Of a DNA stretch of 64,000 bases, positions 41,185 to 49,024 are shown piece after piece (within the stretch, counting starts at the first letter, position 1; the number at the start of each line of letters is the position of its first letter). Below the pieces are notes generated by a model. It was not told where the DNA came from. It made no database searches and was given only the letters and a program-made list of their open reading frames with translations. The stretch is from Arthrobacter gengyunqii (lineage in GTDB: Bacteria; Actinomycetota; Actinomycetes; Actinomycetales; Micrococcaceae), in the NCBI RefSeq assembly GCF_023022985.1, contig NZ_CP095461.1, positions 930,001 to 994,000 on the forward strand, read 5' to 3'. The translations under genes and the position numbers were made by a program.

Positions 41185-42873
41185 ATGACCCAGGAGCAGC
41201 TCACCCCCACCTCCGCAGACTTGGAGACCCTGAGCCGGCAGCTCGGCAGGCCGGCCCGCGACGTCGTCGAAATCGGTGCCCGCTGTGTCTGCGGCAACCC
41301 CCTTGTTGCCACCACGGCTCCGCGTCTGAGCAACGGCATTCCCTTCCCCACGACGTACTACTTGGCGCACCCGGTCATCACGGCCGCCGTATCCCGCCTC
41401 GAAGCCTCCGGCCTCATGGCCGAAATGACCGAGCGGCTGGAACAGGATCCCGAGCTCGCTGCCCGTTACAGGTTGGCGCACGAGGCCTACCTTCAGGTGC
41501 GCGATGAGATTGGTGCCCGCACCGGCGTCGGCCCGGTTCCCGAAATCGACGGCGTCTCCGCCGGCGGCATGCCCACCCGCGTTAAGTGCCTGCATGTGCT
41601 GGTGGGCCACTCCCTGGCCGCAGGTCCCGGCGTGAACCCGCTGGGCGACGAGGCGCTGGATCGCATCTCCGAATGGTGGACCCGGGATCGCTGCTATTGT
41701 GAGGGCGCGTGGGACACCACGGGTCCGGCGCCCAGCCGTGACCTGAGCCGGCACACCAAGACCCAGGGGCTTTCTCCCGAGGAACTGGATGCCAAGCGTG
41801 CCGCCCGCCGCGAGGCCACGGAGGCCGCCAACGCCGAACATCAGGGGGATGCCGTGCAGGACGAAGCCAGCGCACCACAGCAGCCGGACGCTGAACACAG
41901 TGGCCGGCCTGCCGCCCGCCCGACAACCCGGGTTGCGGCCGTTGACTGCGGAACAAACTCCATCCGCCTGCTCATCGCCGACGTGACGCAGGACGGCGGC
42001 GTGCCCAAACTGACCGACGTCGTCCGCCTGATGCGGGTCAACCGGCTGGGACAGGGCGTGGACGCCACCGGCCGGCTGGCACCCGAGGCCTTGGAGCGCA
42101 CCTTCGAAGCAGCGGACGAGTATGCTGCCCTGATCCGCGAGCACGGTGCCGAGCGCACCCGGTTCGTGGCCACCTCAGCCAGCCGCGACGCGGAAAACCG
42201 TGAAGAGTTCGTGGCGGGAATCCGCCAGCGCCTGGGCGTGGAGCCCGAAGTCATCACCGGAGACGAAGAAGCGGCACTCTCCTTCGCCGGAGCCACCAGC
42301 GTGCTGGGTGCCGGCAACGGCTCCAAGACCCTGGTCGTGGACCTCGGCGGCGGCAGCACGGAATTTGTCCTGGGCACCTCGGACGGTGTGTTGGCCGCGA
42401 AAAGCACCAACATGGGCTGCGTACGTTTCACCGAACGCCACCTCATCTCCAACCCGCCCACCGAAGCGCAGATCGCGGCGGCGCGCGGAGAGGTCCTGGA
42501 CATGATTGCCCAGGTGCTTCCTACGGTCCCCCTTGCAGACGCCGACCGTCTGGTGGGAGTCGCCGGCACCATCACCACAGTCACGGCCCACGCACTGCAC
42601 CTGCCGGAGTATTCCGCCGAGGCGATCCACGGCACTGAGCTGGACGTAGCCCGGATTGACCAGTCAGCCCGCGAGCTGCTGCACATGGACAGGAACGCAC
42701 GCGAGGCGTTGCCGTACATGCATCCGGGCCGCGTGGACGTGATCGGCGCCGGCGCCCTGATCTGGCAGACCATTGTGGACCGGGTCTCGGAACTGACGGA
42801 CGGAAGGGTTACCTCCGCGGTCACCAGCGAGCACGACATCTTGGACGGCATAGCACTGAGCGCTGCGCGGTGA
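41185..42873 (+). CDS. DUF501-Ppx/GppA fusion protein
   Basis: 562 residues in one uninterrupted frame. Residues 1-185 are a complete DUF501 domain: LSRQLGRPARDVVEIGARC, CGNPLVA, FPTTYYLAHP, RVKCLHVLVGHSL, and the CYCEGAW end. Residues 186-245 are a charged Ala/Glu/Gln linker. Residues 247-562 are a Ppx/GppA phosphatase: VDCGTNSIRLLIAD, SASRDAENR, EEAALSFAGA, LVVDLGGGSTEFVLG, GVAGTITTVTA. The second half should hydrolyse polyphosphate or pppGpp; DUF501 has no known function. These are normally two neighbouring genes in actinobacteria. The subtilase gene overlaps its stop by four bases. Confidence 0.92.
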   Translation: MTQEQLTPTSADLETLSRQLGRPARDVVEIGARCVCGNPLVATTAPRLSNGIPFPTTYYLAHPVITAAVSRLEASGLMAEMTERLEQDPELAARYRLAHEAYLQVRDEIGARTGVGPVPEIDGVSAGGMPTRVKCLHVLVGHSLAAGPGVNPLGDEALDRISEWWTRDRCYCEGAWDTTGPAPSRDLSRHTKTQGLSPEELDAKRAARREATEAANAEHQGDAVQDEASAPQQPDAEHSGRPAARPTTRVAAVDCGTNSIRLLIADVTQDGGVPKLTDVVRLMRVNRLGQGVDATGRLAPEALERTFEAADEYAALIREHGAERTRFVATSASRDAENREEFVAGIRQRLGVEPEVITGDEEAALSFAGATSVLGAGNGSKTLVVDLGGGSTEFVLGTSDGVLAAKSTNMGCVRFTERHLISNPPTEAQIAAARGEVLDMIAQVLPTVPLADADRLVGVAGTITTVTAHALHLPEYSAEAIHGTELDVARIDQSARELLHMDRNAREALPYMHPGRVDVIGAGALIWQTIVDRVSELTDGRVTSAVTSEHDILDGIALSAAR

Positions 42874-44288
42874 CCCGGGCGTCGGCGGTTTCCGGACCGC
42901 GGCAGCGAAGGGGACGGGGCGGGATGCTGGTGGCTGCGCTGCTGGCGCTGACCTTCGTTCCGGCCGCCCCCGCTTCCGCTGACGAATGGCGGGACAAGCA
43001 GTACTGGCTCGCGGACTACGGGTTTGACGAGGCCTGGGCCGTGAGCCAGGGTGAGGGCGTGAAGGTGGCGGTCATCGACACCGGCATCGACCCCACCCAC
43101 CCGGATTTGACCGGTGCGGTCACCGGAGGCACCGACGTTTCCGGTGCCGGAAACCCCGCCGGCAGCACTGGACTGGGCAACAACCCAGCGCACGGAACGC
43201 TGGTGGCAACGCTCCTGGCGGGGCGGGGGCATGCCCCCGCCGAGCCGGAGCCCACCGCTGCGCCGGAGAAGGATGCGGGGAAGGACACTGAGAAGACCCC
43301 GGCACCCGCCAAGAAAAAGAAGAACTCCGAGGGGATCATTGGCGTGGCACCCAAGGCCGAGCTGCTGGCGGTTTCGGCTTGGATTGGTCCGGACAATCCG
43401 GCGGGCATTCCGATCGAGGACCAGATCCCGGCTGCCATCAGGTGGTCCGTGGACAACGGCGCCAAGGTCATCAACATGTCCCTGGGCAGCAGTTCCCCCT
43501 CGTGGCCGGAAAGCTGGGACGACGCCTTCCTGTATGCCGAGCAGCAGGATGTGGTGGTGGTGGTCGCCGCCGGCAACCGCGGCGTCGGCATGGTCCAGGT
43601 GGGGGCCCCGGCCACCATTCCCGGTGTGCTGACCGTGGCAGGCGTGGATCGCAACGGCGAAGCAAGCCAGGATTCCTCCTCCGAAGGGATCAGCATTGGC
43701 GTTGCCGCTCCGGCTGAAGACCTGGTGGGCGGCCTGCCGGGCGGACCGGCCCGGTATGCGGGCTGGAGCGGAACCTCCGGAGCAGCTCCGCTGGTGGCGG
43801 GCACCGCAGCCCTGATCCGTTCCGCCTATCCGGAGATGAGCGCAGCGGATGTCATCAACCGCATCATCACCACGTCCCGCGACGCCGGCGCACCCGGGCA
43901 GGACACCCTCTACGGTTACGGGATCCTCGACGCGGGGGCGGCACTGACCGCCGACGTTCCGTCAGTGACTGCCAATCCGCTGGGCAACATTGCGGACTGG
44001 ATTCGCATCCACCGCCGGGACACGTCCACCGCTCCGGCGGCGGACGCTCCGGTGGCTGTTGAACCGACGTCGCCGAACCTGCCCGAACCCACCGTGCCGG
44101 TGGCGCTGGTGCCCGGGGACAAGCCCGATCTGTTGCCGGGAACCCTTGTCCTGGGCTTCGGCGGATTGACCCTGGCGGTCGCTGCCGCAGGAGCGGTTGC
44201 CGTCGTCCGGGCACGCCGCCGGGACGCGGAAATCCCGCCCCCGGAGGACACGGACACAGGCGAGTTTGAGTCTTCCAAGGTCTCGTGA
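42870..44288 (+). CDS. Mycosin-like S8 serine peptidase
   Basis: 472-residue exported subtilase. Signal peptide at about 18-38 ending in ASA, catalytic Asp in VAVIDTGIDPTHPD, His in NPAHGTLVATLLAG, oxyanion Asn in VVAAGNRGVG and Ser in WSGTSGAAPLVAG. A ~45-residue Pro/Glu/Lys-rich insert follows the His motif, as in the mycosin extension. A membrane helix near 420-445 anchors the C-terminus. Mycosins serve type VII secretion, but there are no ESX genes here, so the role is open. GTG start, GTGA overlap with the DUF501-Ppx gene. Confidence 0.9.
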   Translation: MTRASAVSGPRQRRGRGGMLVAALLALTFVPAAPASADEWRDKQYWLADYGFDEAWAVSQGEGVKVAVIDTGIDPTHPDLTGAVTGGTDVSGAGNPAGSTGLGNNPAHGTLVATLLAGRGHAPAEPEPTAAPEKDAGKDTEKTPAPAKKKKNSEGIIGVAPKAELLAVSAWIGPDNPAGIPIEDQIPAAIRWSVDNGAKVINMSLGSSSPSWPESWDDAFLYAEQQDVVVVVAAGNRGVGMVQVGAPATIPGVLTVAGVDRNGEASQDSSSEGISIGVAAPAEDLVGGLPGGPARYAGWSGTSGAAPLVAGTAALIRSAYPEMSAADVINRIITTSRDAGAPGQDTLYGYGILDAGAALTADVPSVTANPLGNIADWIRIHRRDTSTAPAADAPVAVEPTSPNLPEPTVPVALVPGDKPDLLPGTLVLGFGGLTLAVAAAGAVAVVRARRRDAEIPPPEDTDTGEFESSKVS

Positions 44289-44308
44289 AGGTTTTCACAA
44301 ACTAGGGG

Positions 44309-44314
44309 TAGCAT
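44309..44314 (+). promoter_or_regulatory. -10 box upstream of ndh
   Basis: TAGCAT six bases before ATG 44321. The GGGGGT between could serve as a very close ribosome site, so leaderless or nearly leaderless. Confidence 0.45.
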
Positions 44315-44320
44315 GGGGGT

Positions 44321-45709
44321 ATGGCATCTAAGACTCAGTTTTCAGACCGTCCCCGCGTCCTGGTGGTTGGTGGTGGTTACGTTGGGCTCTACGTAGCGAA
44401 GAACCTCCAGAACAAGGTCAAGGCTGAGGGTGGCATCGTCACCGTTGTGGACCCGCTGCCCTACATGACCTACCAGCCGTTCCTCCCCGAGGTTGCCGCA
44501 GGCACGATCGAAGCGCGTGACGCCGTCGTGTCCCACCGCATGCACCTGAAGAACACCGAACTGATCACCGGCAAGGTTGTTTCCATCAACCACGCCGCCC
44601 GCACAGCCGTGGTTGAACCGGCTGACGGCGGCGAAGCCTTCGAGCTCCCTTACGAGGACGTCGTCCTCGCGGCCGGCTCGATCACCCGCACCTTCCCGAT
44701 CCCGGGTCTCGCCGAGGCCGGCATTGGCATGAAGACCATTGAAGAAGCAGTGGCCACCCGCAACCACGTGCTGGAGCGGATCGAAACCGCATCCCTGATG
44801 CCCGCCGGCCCGGAGCGCGAGCGCGCCCTGACCTTCGTCGTCGTCGGCGGCGGCTTTGCCGGCATTGAAACCCTCACCGAAATTGAGGACATGGCGCGCG
44901 ACGCCGCACGGCTCAACGACCGCCTGAAGCGTGAAGACCTCCGCTTTGTGCTGATCGAAGCCATGGGCCGCGTCATGCCCGAGGTCAAGCCCGACCAGGC
45001 TGAGTGGGTTGTCTCCAGCATGCGCGAGCGCGGCATCGAGGTTCTGCTGAACACCTCGCTGGCATCGGCTGAGGGCGGCGTCCTGAAGCTCATCAACATG
45101 GCGGACAAGTCCCCGGCCGGCGAGTTCGGCACCGACACCCTGATCTGGACCGCCGGCGTGCAGGCCAACCCGATGGTCCGCGCCACCGACTTCCCGATCG
45201 ACGACCGCGGCCGCGTGCGTGCCAACGCTGAACTGCGCATCACCGGCGACGACGGCCCCCTCGAAGGTGCCTGGGCTGCCGGCGACGTCTCGGCCGTTCC
45301 GGATCTCTCCGGCGGCGGCGTGGGCGGTTTCTGCGTTCCGAACGCCCAGCACGCCGTGCGTCAGGCCAAGCTTCTTGCCAAGAACATCGTGGCCGCCCGC
45401 TACGGCGAGGGCAGCGTCGAAGAGTACAACCACAAGAGCCTTGGTGCCGTTGCAGGCCTGGGCCAGTACAAGGGCGTCGCCAACATCATGGGCTTCGGCA
45501 TGAAGGGCTTCCCGGCCTGGCTGGCACACCGCGGCTACCACGGCATGGCCATGCCCATGTTCGAGCGCAAGTTCCGCGTGGTCTCCGGCTGGCTGCTGAA
45601 CGTGACCTTCCGCCGCGACCTGACCGACCTGCGCAACCTGAAGACCCCGCGTGCAGCCTTCCAGGCGGCTGCCACACCAGCCAAGAAGAAGGAAACGGTC
45701 AGCAAGTAG
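44321..45709 (+). CDS. ndh: Type II NADH dehydrogenase
   Basis: 462 residues, single-subunit, non-pumping NADH:quinone reductase. FAD-binding VLVVGGGYVGLYVAKNL near residue 15, NADH-binding FVVVGGGFAGIETLTEI near 175, DTLIWTAGVQANPMV near 268 and AAGDVSAVPD near 318. A C-terminal amphipathic stretch (WLAHRGYHGMAMPMFERK) attaches it to the membrane. Monocistronic with a canonical terminator. Confidence 0.95.
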   Translation: MASKTQFSDRPRVLVVGGGYVGLYVAKNLQNKVKAEGGIVTVVDPLPYMTYQPFLPEVAAGTIEARDAVVSHRMHLKNTELITGKVVSINHAARTAVVEPADGGEAFELPYEDVVLAAGSITRTFPIPGLAEAGIGMKTIEEAVATRNHVLERIETASLMPAGPERERALTFVVVGGGFAGIETLTEIEDMARDAARLNDRLKREDLRFVLIEAMGRVMPEVKPDQAEWVVSSMRERGIEVLLNTSLASAEGGVLKLINMADKSPAGEFGTDTLIWTAGVQANPMVRATDFPIDDRGRVRANAELRITGDDGPLEGAWAAGDVSAVPDLSGGGVGGFCVPNAQHAVRQAKLLAKNIVAARYGEGSVEEYNHKSLGAVAGLGQYKGVANIMGFGMKGFPAWLAHRGYHGMAMPMFERKFRVVSGWLLNVTFRRDLTDLRNLKTPRAAFQAAATPAKKKETVSK

Positions 45710-45731
45710 GTCTGGCCCTCCAACAGCGCGT

Positions 45732-45774
45732 ACGACGGCGGTTCCTCCTTCGGGAGGGGCCGCCGTCGTTTTTT
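45732..45774 (+). terminator. ndh terminator
   Basis: 17-bp stem with two G-U pairs (45732-45748 with 45753-45769), TTCG tetraloop, followed by TTTTTT: the most classical intrinsic terminator in the window. Confidence 0.95.
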
Positions 45775-45823
45775 CCGAGGTGTTGCGTCCATCCAGTAGG
45801 CTTGACCAGAAGCTTTTGCTTCA

Positions 45824-45896
45824 GCCCCAGTAGCCCAATGGCAGAGGCAACAGACTTAAAATCTGCGTGTTGTCGGTTCGAGTCCGACCTGGGGTA
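45824..45896 (+). tRNA. tRNA, anticodon UAA (Leu), short variable loop
   Basis: Full cloverleaf: acceptor GCCCCAG (45824-45830) with CTGGGGT (45889-45895, G-U at the top), D stem GCC/GGC, anticodon loop CTTAAAA with anticodon TAA at 45857-45859, five-base variable loop GTGTT, T arm GTCGG-TTCGAGT-CCGAC. The top anticodon-stem pair (27-43) is A-C. Discriminator A is followed by CCG, so CCA is not fully encoded. UAA reads the leucine codon UUA, but a true tRNA-Leu has a long variable arm. TAGGCT at 45797-45802 is a likely promoter -10 box. Confidence 0.85.
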
Positions 45897-45905
45897 CCGC
45901 TGCGC

Positions 45906-46178
45906 CTAGGCAGTTTCCTGCGTGCGGCCGGGAGGATTCACCACTCCCGCCTCATCTGGATGTGCAACCCGCAGATGCGCCGTGACCATGCGCACCCCCT
46001 CTTCCTCCGTGTCAACGTCATGTTCCCAGCTGCACGAGCAGCACCTGGCATGCGGAGTGCCGTCCGCTGCCACGGACACGCCCCAGGCGTCGTCCGGCAG
46101 CAGGTAGAAGCCGCCGTAGGTGCCGGACCACTCCCGAAGCGGGGGTTCCCTCTGACTGGTGCTGCGCTGCTCGATCAT
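45906..46178 (-). CDS. Small hypothetical protein with C/H metal-site pattern
   Basis: 90 residues, not recognised. The middle reads YGGFYLLPDDAWGVSV and then CCSCSWEHDV and HLRVAHPDE, a Cys-x-Cys and His-x4-His spacing that could bind zinc. Ribosome site weak. I consider it probably real because of the coherent composition and the metal-site pattern, but this is not proven. Confidence 0.5.
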   Translation of the reverse strand: MIEQRSTSQREPPLREWSGTYGGFYLLPDDAWGVSVAADGTPHARCCSCSWEHDVDTEEEGVRMVTAHLRVAHPDEAGVVNPPGRTQETA

Positions 46179-46404
46179 GCAGGTAATTCGGAGTTGCGCG
46201 GTGTAAGGATGGCCCGAGCTTGCTCCCGCGGGGGAGTGCCCCGCCGAAGGACCTCTGTGTCCGTTGGGACGGCGCCACGGGCTGGGGTGTTATCCCCGTC
46301 TGACCTGCTTCTTTGCCGGGAGCCGTCCCTCCGGTCTTCCTGCCCGTGATCCGGACTGCCGGCTGTTGCCGGAGTTGTCCGTGATGCCCGCCACCGCCGT
46401 GTGT
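46179..46404. other. Intergenic region upstream of rbs operon
   Basis: No convincing gene on either strand; short open frames here have Arg/Thr/Pro-rich translations typical of shadow frames. It carries some GC-rich inverted repeats (for example around CCGGCTGTTGCCGG near 46360) but no clear signal until the promoter at 46405. Confidence 0.5.
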
Positions 46405-46434
46405 TTGACGCGACACGTGATCTGCCCTCATACT
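46405..46434 (+). promoter_or_regulatory. rbs operon promoter
   Basis: TTGACG (46405-46410), 18-base spacer, CATACT (46429-46434). The predicted start, near 46441, falls inside the tandem operators, so a bound repressor would block initiation. Confidence 0.65.
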
Positions 46435-46435
46435 T

Positions 46436-46461
46436 GGAATCGATTCCATGGAATCGATTCC
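46436..46461. promoter_or_regulatory. Tandem LacI-type operators
   Basis: Two copies of the palindrome GGAATCGATTCC (46436-46447 and 46450-46461) separated by AT; the central CG is typical of LacI/RbsR/PurR operators. The whole block is itself symmetric. It ends 20 bases before the rbsR start codon, so autorepression by RbsR with release by ribose is expected. Confidence 0.8.
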
Positions 46462-46481
46462 ACAACGGTGTAGGGAGCAGT

Positions 46482-47495
46482 GTGCGGTCAACGACGATCA
46501 AAGACGTGGCAGAAAGAGCCGGCGTCTCCGCGGCAACCGCCTCCCGCGTTCTCTCGGGTCATTCCGCGACCTCCGAGGACGCCCGCCTGGCCGTCCGCAC
46601 GGCAGCCGAAGAACTGGGCTTCCGTCCCAACGCCCAGGCCCGGTCCCTGCGCAAGACCAGCACCCAGACCATCGGCCTGCTGCTGCCCGACATCCGCAAT
46701 CCTTTCTTCGCTGACCTGGCCCACGCCGTCGAGCAGCGGGCCCGCGAGTTTGGCTACCTCACGCTGTTCGGCAACGCCAACGAGAGCCAGGAGCAGCAGG
46801 ACAGCTACGTGGACGTCATGCTCTCGCAGCGCGTCGACGGCCTGATCGCCGCTCCGCAGGGCGAGGCCCGGGACCTGTCCGGCCTTCTCGCCGGAGAGGT
46901 GCCCACGGTGTTCGTGGACCGCGTGGTCGACGGCGCGGAGGTCCCCACCGTCACCGCGGACAATGCCGGCGGCATCACCGACGCCGTCCGCCACCTCGCA
47001 GCGCTGGGCCACACCCGGATCGGTTACATCGCCGGACCCCAGGCCACCTCCACCGGACGCGAACGGCTGGAGGCCTTCCGGGCCGCCGTCGTCGAAACCG
47101 GAAGCGACCAGGACGCCGATCTCGTGTACTTCGGTGATTTCCAGTCCGCCAGCGGTGCGGCAGGAGCACGCTTCCTCCTGGACCTGGAGGTTCCGCCCGC
47201 TGCCCTGCTCGCCGCGGACAGCCTGATGAGCATCGGTGCGGTGGGTGTCTGCAACGAGCGCATGCTCTCCATCGGCAGTGACCTGGCCTTTGTGGCCTAC
47301 GACGACATTGAAGCCTTCACGCTGGTCAACCCGGCGCTGACGGTTATCGCCCACGACGTCCACGCCATGGGGCGTCTGGCCGTTGACCTGCTGATCGCGG
47401 AAATAGCCGGGGAATCACCCCCGTCCGTGGTGCTCCCCAGCAGGCTCATCATCCGCGGCTCGACACCGAGCCTTTCAGAAGGAAACCCAGTATGA
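46482..47495 (+). CDS. rbsR: LacI-family ribose operon repressor
   Basis: 337 residues. N-terminal helix-turn-helix TIKDVAERAGVSAATASRVLSG and hinge RSLRKTSTQTIGLL, then a periplasmic-binding-protein-like effector domain with PDIRNPFFADLAHAVEQ. Ribose as effector is inferred from the rbsACBD genes that follow directly. GTG 46482 is preceded by GGGAG. First gene of the operon; ATG of rbsA overlaps its stop. Confidence 0.9.
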   Translation: MRSTTIKDVAERAGVSAATASRVLSGHSATSEDARLAVRTAAEELGFRPNAQARSLRKTSTQTIGLLLPDIRNPFFADLAHAVEQRAREFGYLTLFGNANESQEQQDSYVDVMLSQRVDGLIAAPQGEARDLSGLLAGEVPTVFVDRVVDGAEVPTVTADNAGGITDAVRHLAALGHTRIGYIAGPQATSTGRERLEAFRAAVVETGSDQDADLVYFGDFQSASGAAGARFLLDLEVPPAALLAADSLMSIGAVGVCNERMLSIGSDLAFVAYDDIEAFTLVNPALTVIAHDVHAMGRLAVDLLIAEIAGESPPSVVLPSRLIIRGSTPSLSEGNPV

Positions 47496-49024
47496 GCGAG
47501 AAGTCCATCCTGACGCTGGAGGGCGTCACCAAGTCCTTTGGGCCGGTGACGGTGATCGACGGCGTCACGGTCCATGTGCGCCCGGGCAAGGTCCAGGTGC
47601 TCCTGGGTGAAAACGGCGCCGGAAAATCCACCCTGATCAAAATGATGTCCGGGGTGTACCAGCCCGACGGCGGCCGGATCCTCGTGGACGGCCAGCCGGT
47701 TTCGCTGCCGGATACCAAGGCGGCCGAAGCCCTGGGCATTGCCACCATTCACCAGGAACTCAACCTCGTGGGCTCCATGTCGGTGGCGGAGAACATCTGC
47801 CTGGGCCGGATGCCGCGAAAATACGGACTCGTGGACCGCCGTGCCATGAAGTCCCGTGCGCGTGCCGCCCTGGACCTGATTGGCCTGGACGTTGATCTGG
47901 ACCAGCCGGTGGGGGAGCTGGGCATCGCCCGCCAGCAGCTGGTGGAAATCGCCAAGGCGTTGAGCCTGAACGCCCGGATGCTCATCCTTGACGAGCCGAC
48001 GGCGGCACTGACCACCCGCGAAATCGCCTCCCTCTTCGCCGTGGTCGAAGACCTGCGGCGGAAGGGCGTGGGCATGGTGTTCATTTCCCACCACCTGGAC
48101 GAAATTGCCACCATCGGAGACTCCGTTTCGGTGCTGCGTGACGGCAAGTTCGTTGCGGAAGTTCCGGCCGACACGCACGAAGACGAGCTGGTGCGCCTGA
48201 TGGTGGGCCGCGAAATCAGCCAGCAGTTCCCCCGCCGCCGTGAGTACGACGGACCGGACCGGACCCTGCTCGAGGTGCAGGGACTCTCCACGAAGGGGCT
48301 GATCCACGACGTTTCCTTCTCGGTCCGTGCCGGCGAGGTCGTTTCGCTGGCAGGCCTGATGGGAGCGGGACGCACTGAGGTGGTGCGTGCCATTGCCGGG
48401 GCCGACTCCTATGCCTCCGGGACCGTGAAGGTCCGCGGCACCGTGCTGCCCAAGGGCGACATCGGCGCCGCGATCCGTGCCGGCATCGGACACGTGCCCG
48501 AGGACCGCAAGGTCCAAGGCCTGGTGCTCGGCGCAGCCGTCAACGACAACATCGGCTACGCCACTCTGGCCTCCACCTCCAAGGCGGGCGTAGTGGACTT
48601 CGCCGGCCAGCGCCGCCGCGCCCAGGAGGTGGCAGACCGGCTGCAGATCCGCATGCACAACTTGGATCAGGCAGTGGGCTCGCTGTCGGGCGGCAACCAG
48701 CAGAAAGCGGTGTTTGGCCGCTGGATCGTCGCGGAGTCAACCGTGCTGCTGCTGGACGAACCCACCCGCGGCGTTGATGTGGGCGCCAAGGTGGAGATCT
48801 ACGAACTGATCAACGCCATCACCGCAGCCGGCGGCGCCGTCGTCATGGTGTCCAGCGAACTTCCCGAGGTTTTGGGAATGAGCGACCGGATCCTCGTGAT
48901 GAGCGGCGGACACATTGCCGGTGAACTCGATGCCGACGGCGCCACGCAGGACGCCGTGATGTCACTGGCGGTGCGGGATATACAGCGTGACCTGGAAGAC
49001 GAACTGATGAAGGACGGATCATGA
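47492..49024 (+). CDS. rbsA: Ribose ABC importer ATPase
   Basis: 510 residues with duplicated ABC domains. Domain 1: [18 protein letters not shown] near residue 37, [12 protein letters not shown] near 160. Domain 2: GLMGAGRTEVVRAIAG near 285 and [15 protein letters not shown] near 400. Highly typical of RbsA/XylG. ATGA overlaps on both sides couple it to rbsR and rbsC. Confidence 0.93.
   Translation: MSEKSILTLEGVTKSFGPVTVIDGVTVHVRPGKVQVLLGENGAGKSTLIKMMSGVYQPDGGRILVDGQPVSLPDTKAAEALGIATIHQELNLVGSMSVAENICLGRMPRKYGLVDRRAMKSRARAALDLIGLDVDLDQPVGELGIARQQLVEIAKALSLNARMLILDEPTAALTTREIASLFAVVEDLRRKGVGMVFISHHLDEIATIGDSVSVLRDGKFVAEVPADTHEDELVRLMVGREISQQFPRRREYDGPDRTLLEVQGLSTKGLIHDVSFSVRAGEVVSLAGLMGAGRTEVVRAIAGADSYASGTVKVRGTVLPKGDIGAAIRAGIGHVPEDRKVQGLVLGAAVNDNIGYATLASTSKAGVVDFAGQRRRAQEVADRLQIRMHNLDQAVGSLSGGNQQKAVFGRWIVAESTVLLLDEPTRGVDVGAKVEIYELINAITAAGGAVVMVSSELPEVLGMSDRILVMSGGHIAGELDADGATQDAVMSLAVRDIQRDLEDELMKDGS

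Noticed and set aside
40462..42144. 560-codon minus-strand open frame over divIC and DUF501-ppx
   Set aside because: Antisense shadow with no domain; the plus-strand genes have motifs and ribosome sites.
42870..44288. Type VII secretion locus
   Set aside because: Only the protease is present; no WXG100, EccB/C/D or PE/PPE genes in the window.
46175..46501. 108-codon minus-strand frame upstream of rbsR
   Set aside because: Arg/Thr/Pro-rich, runs through the rbs promoter and operators.
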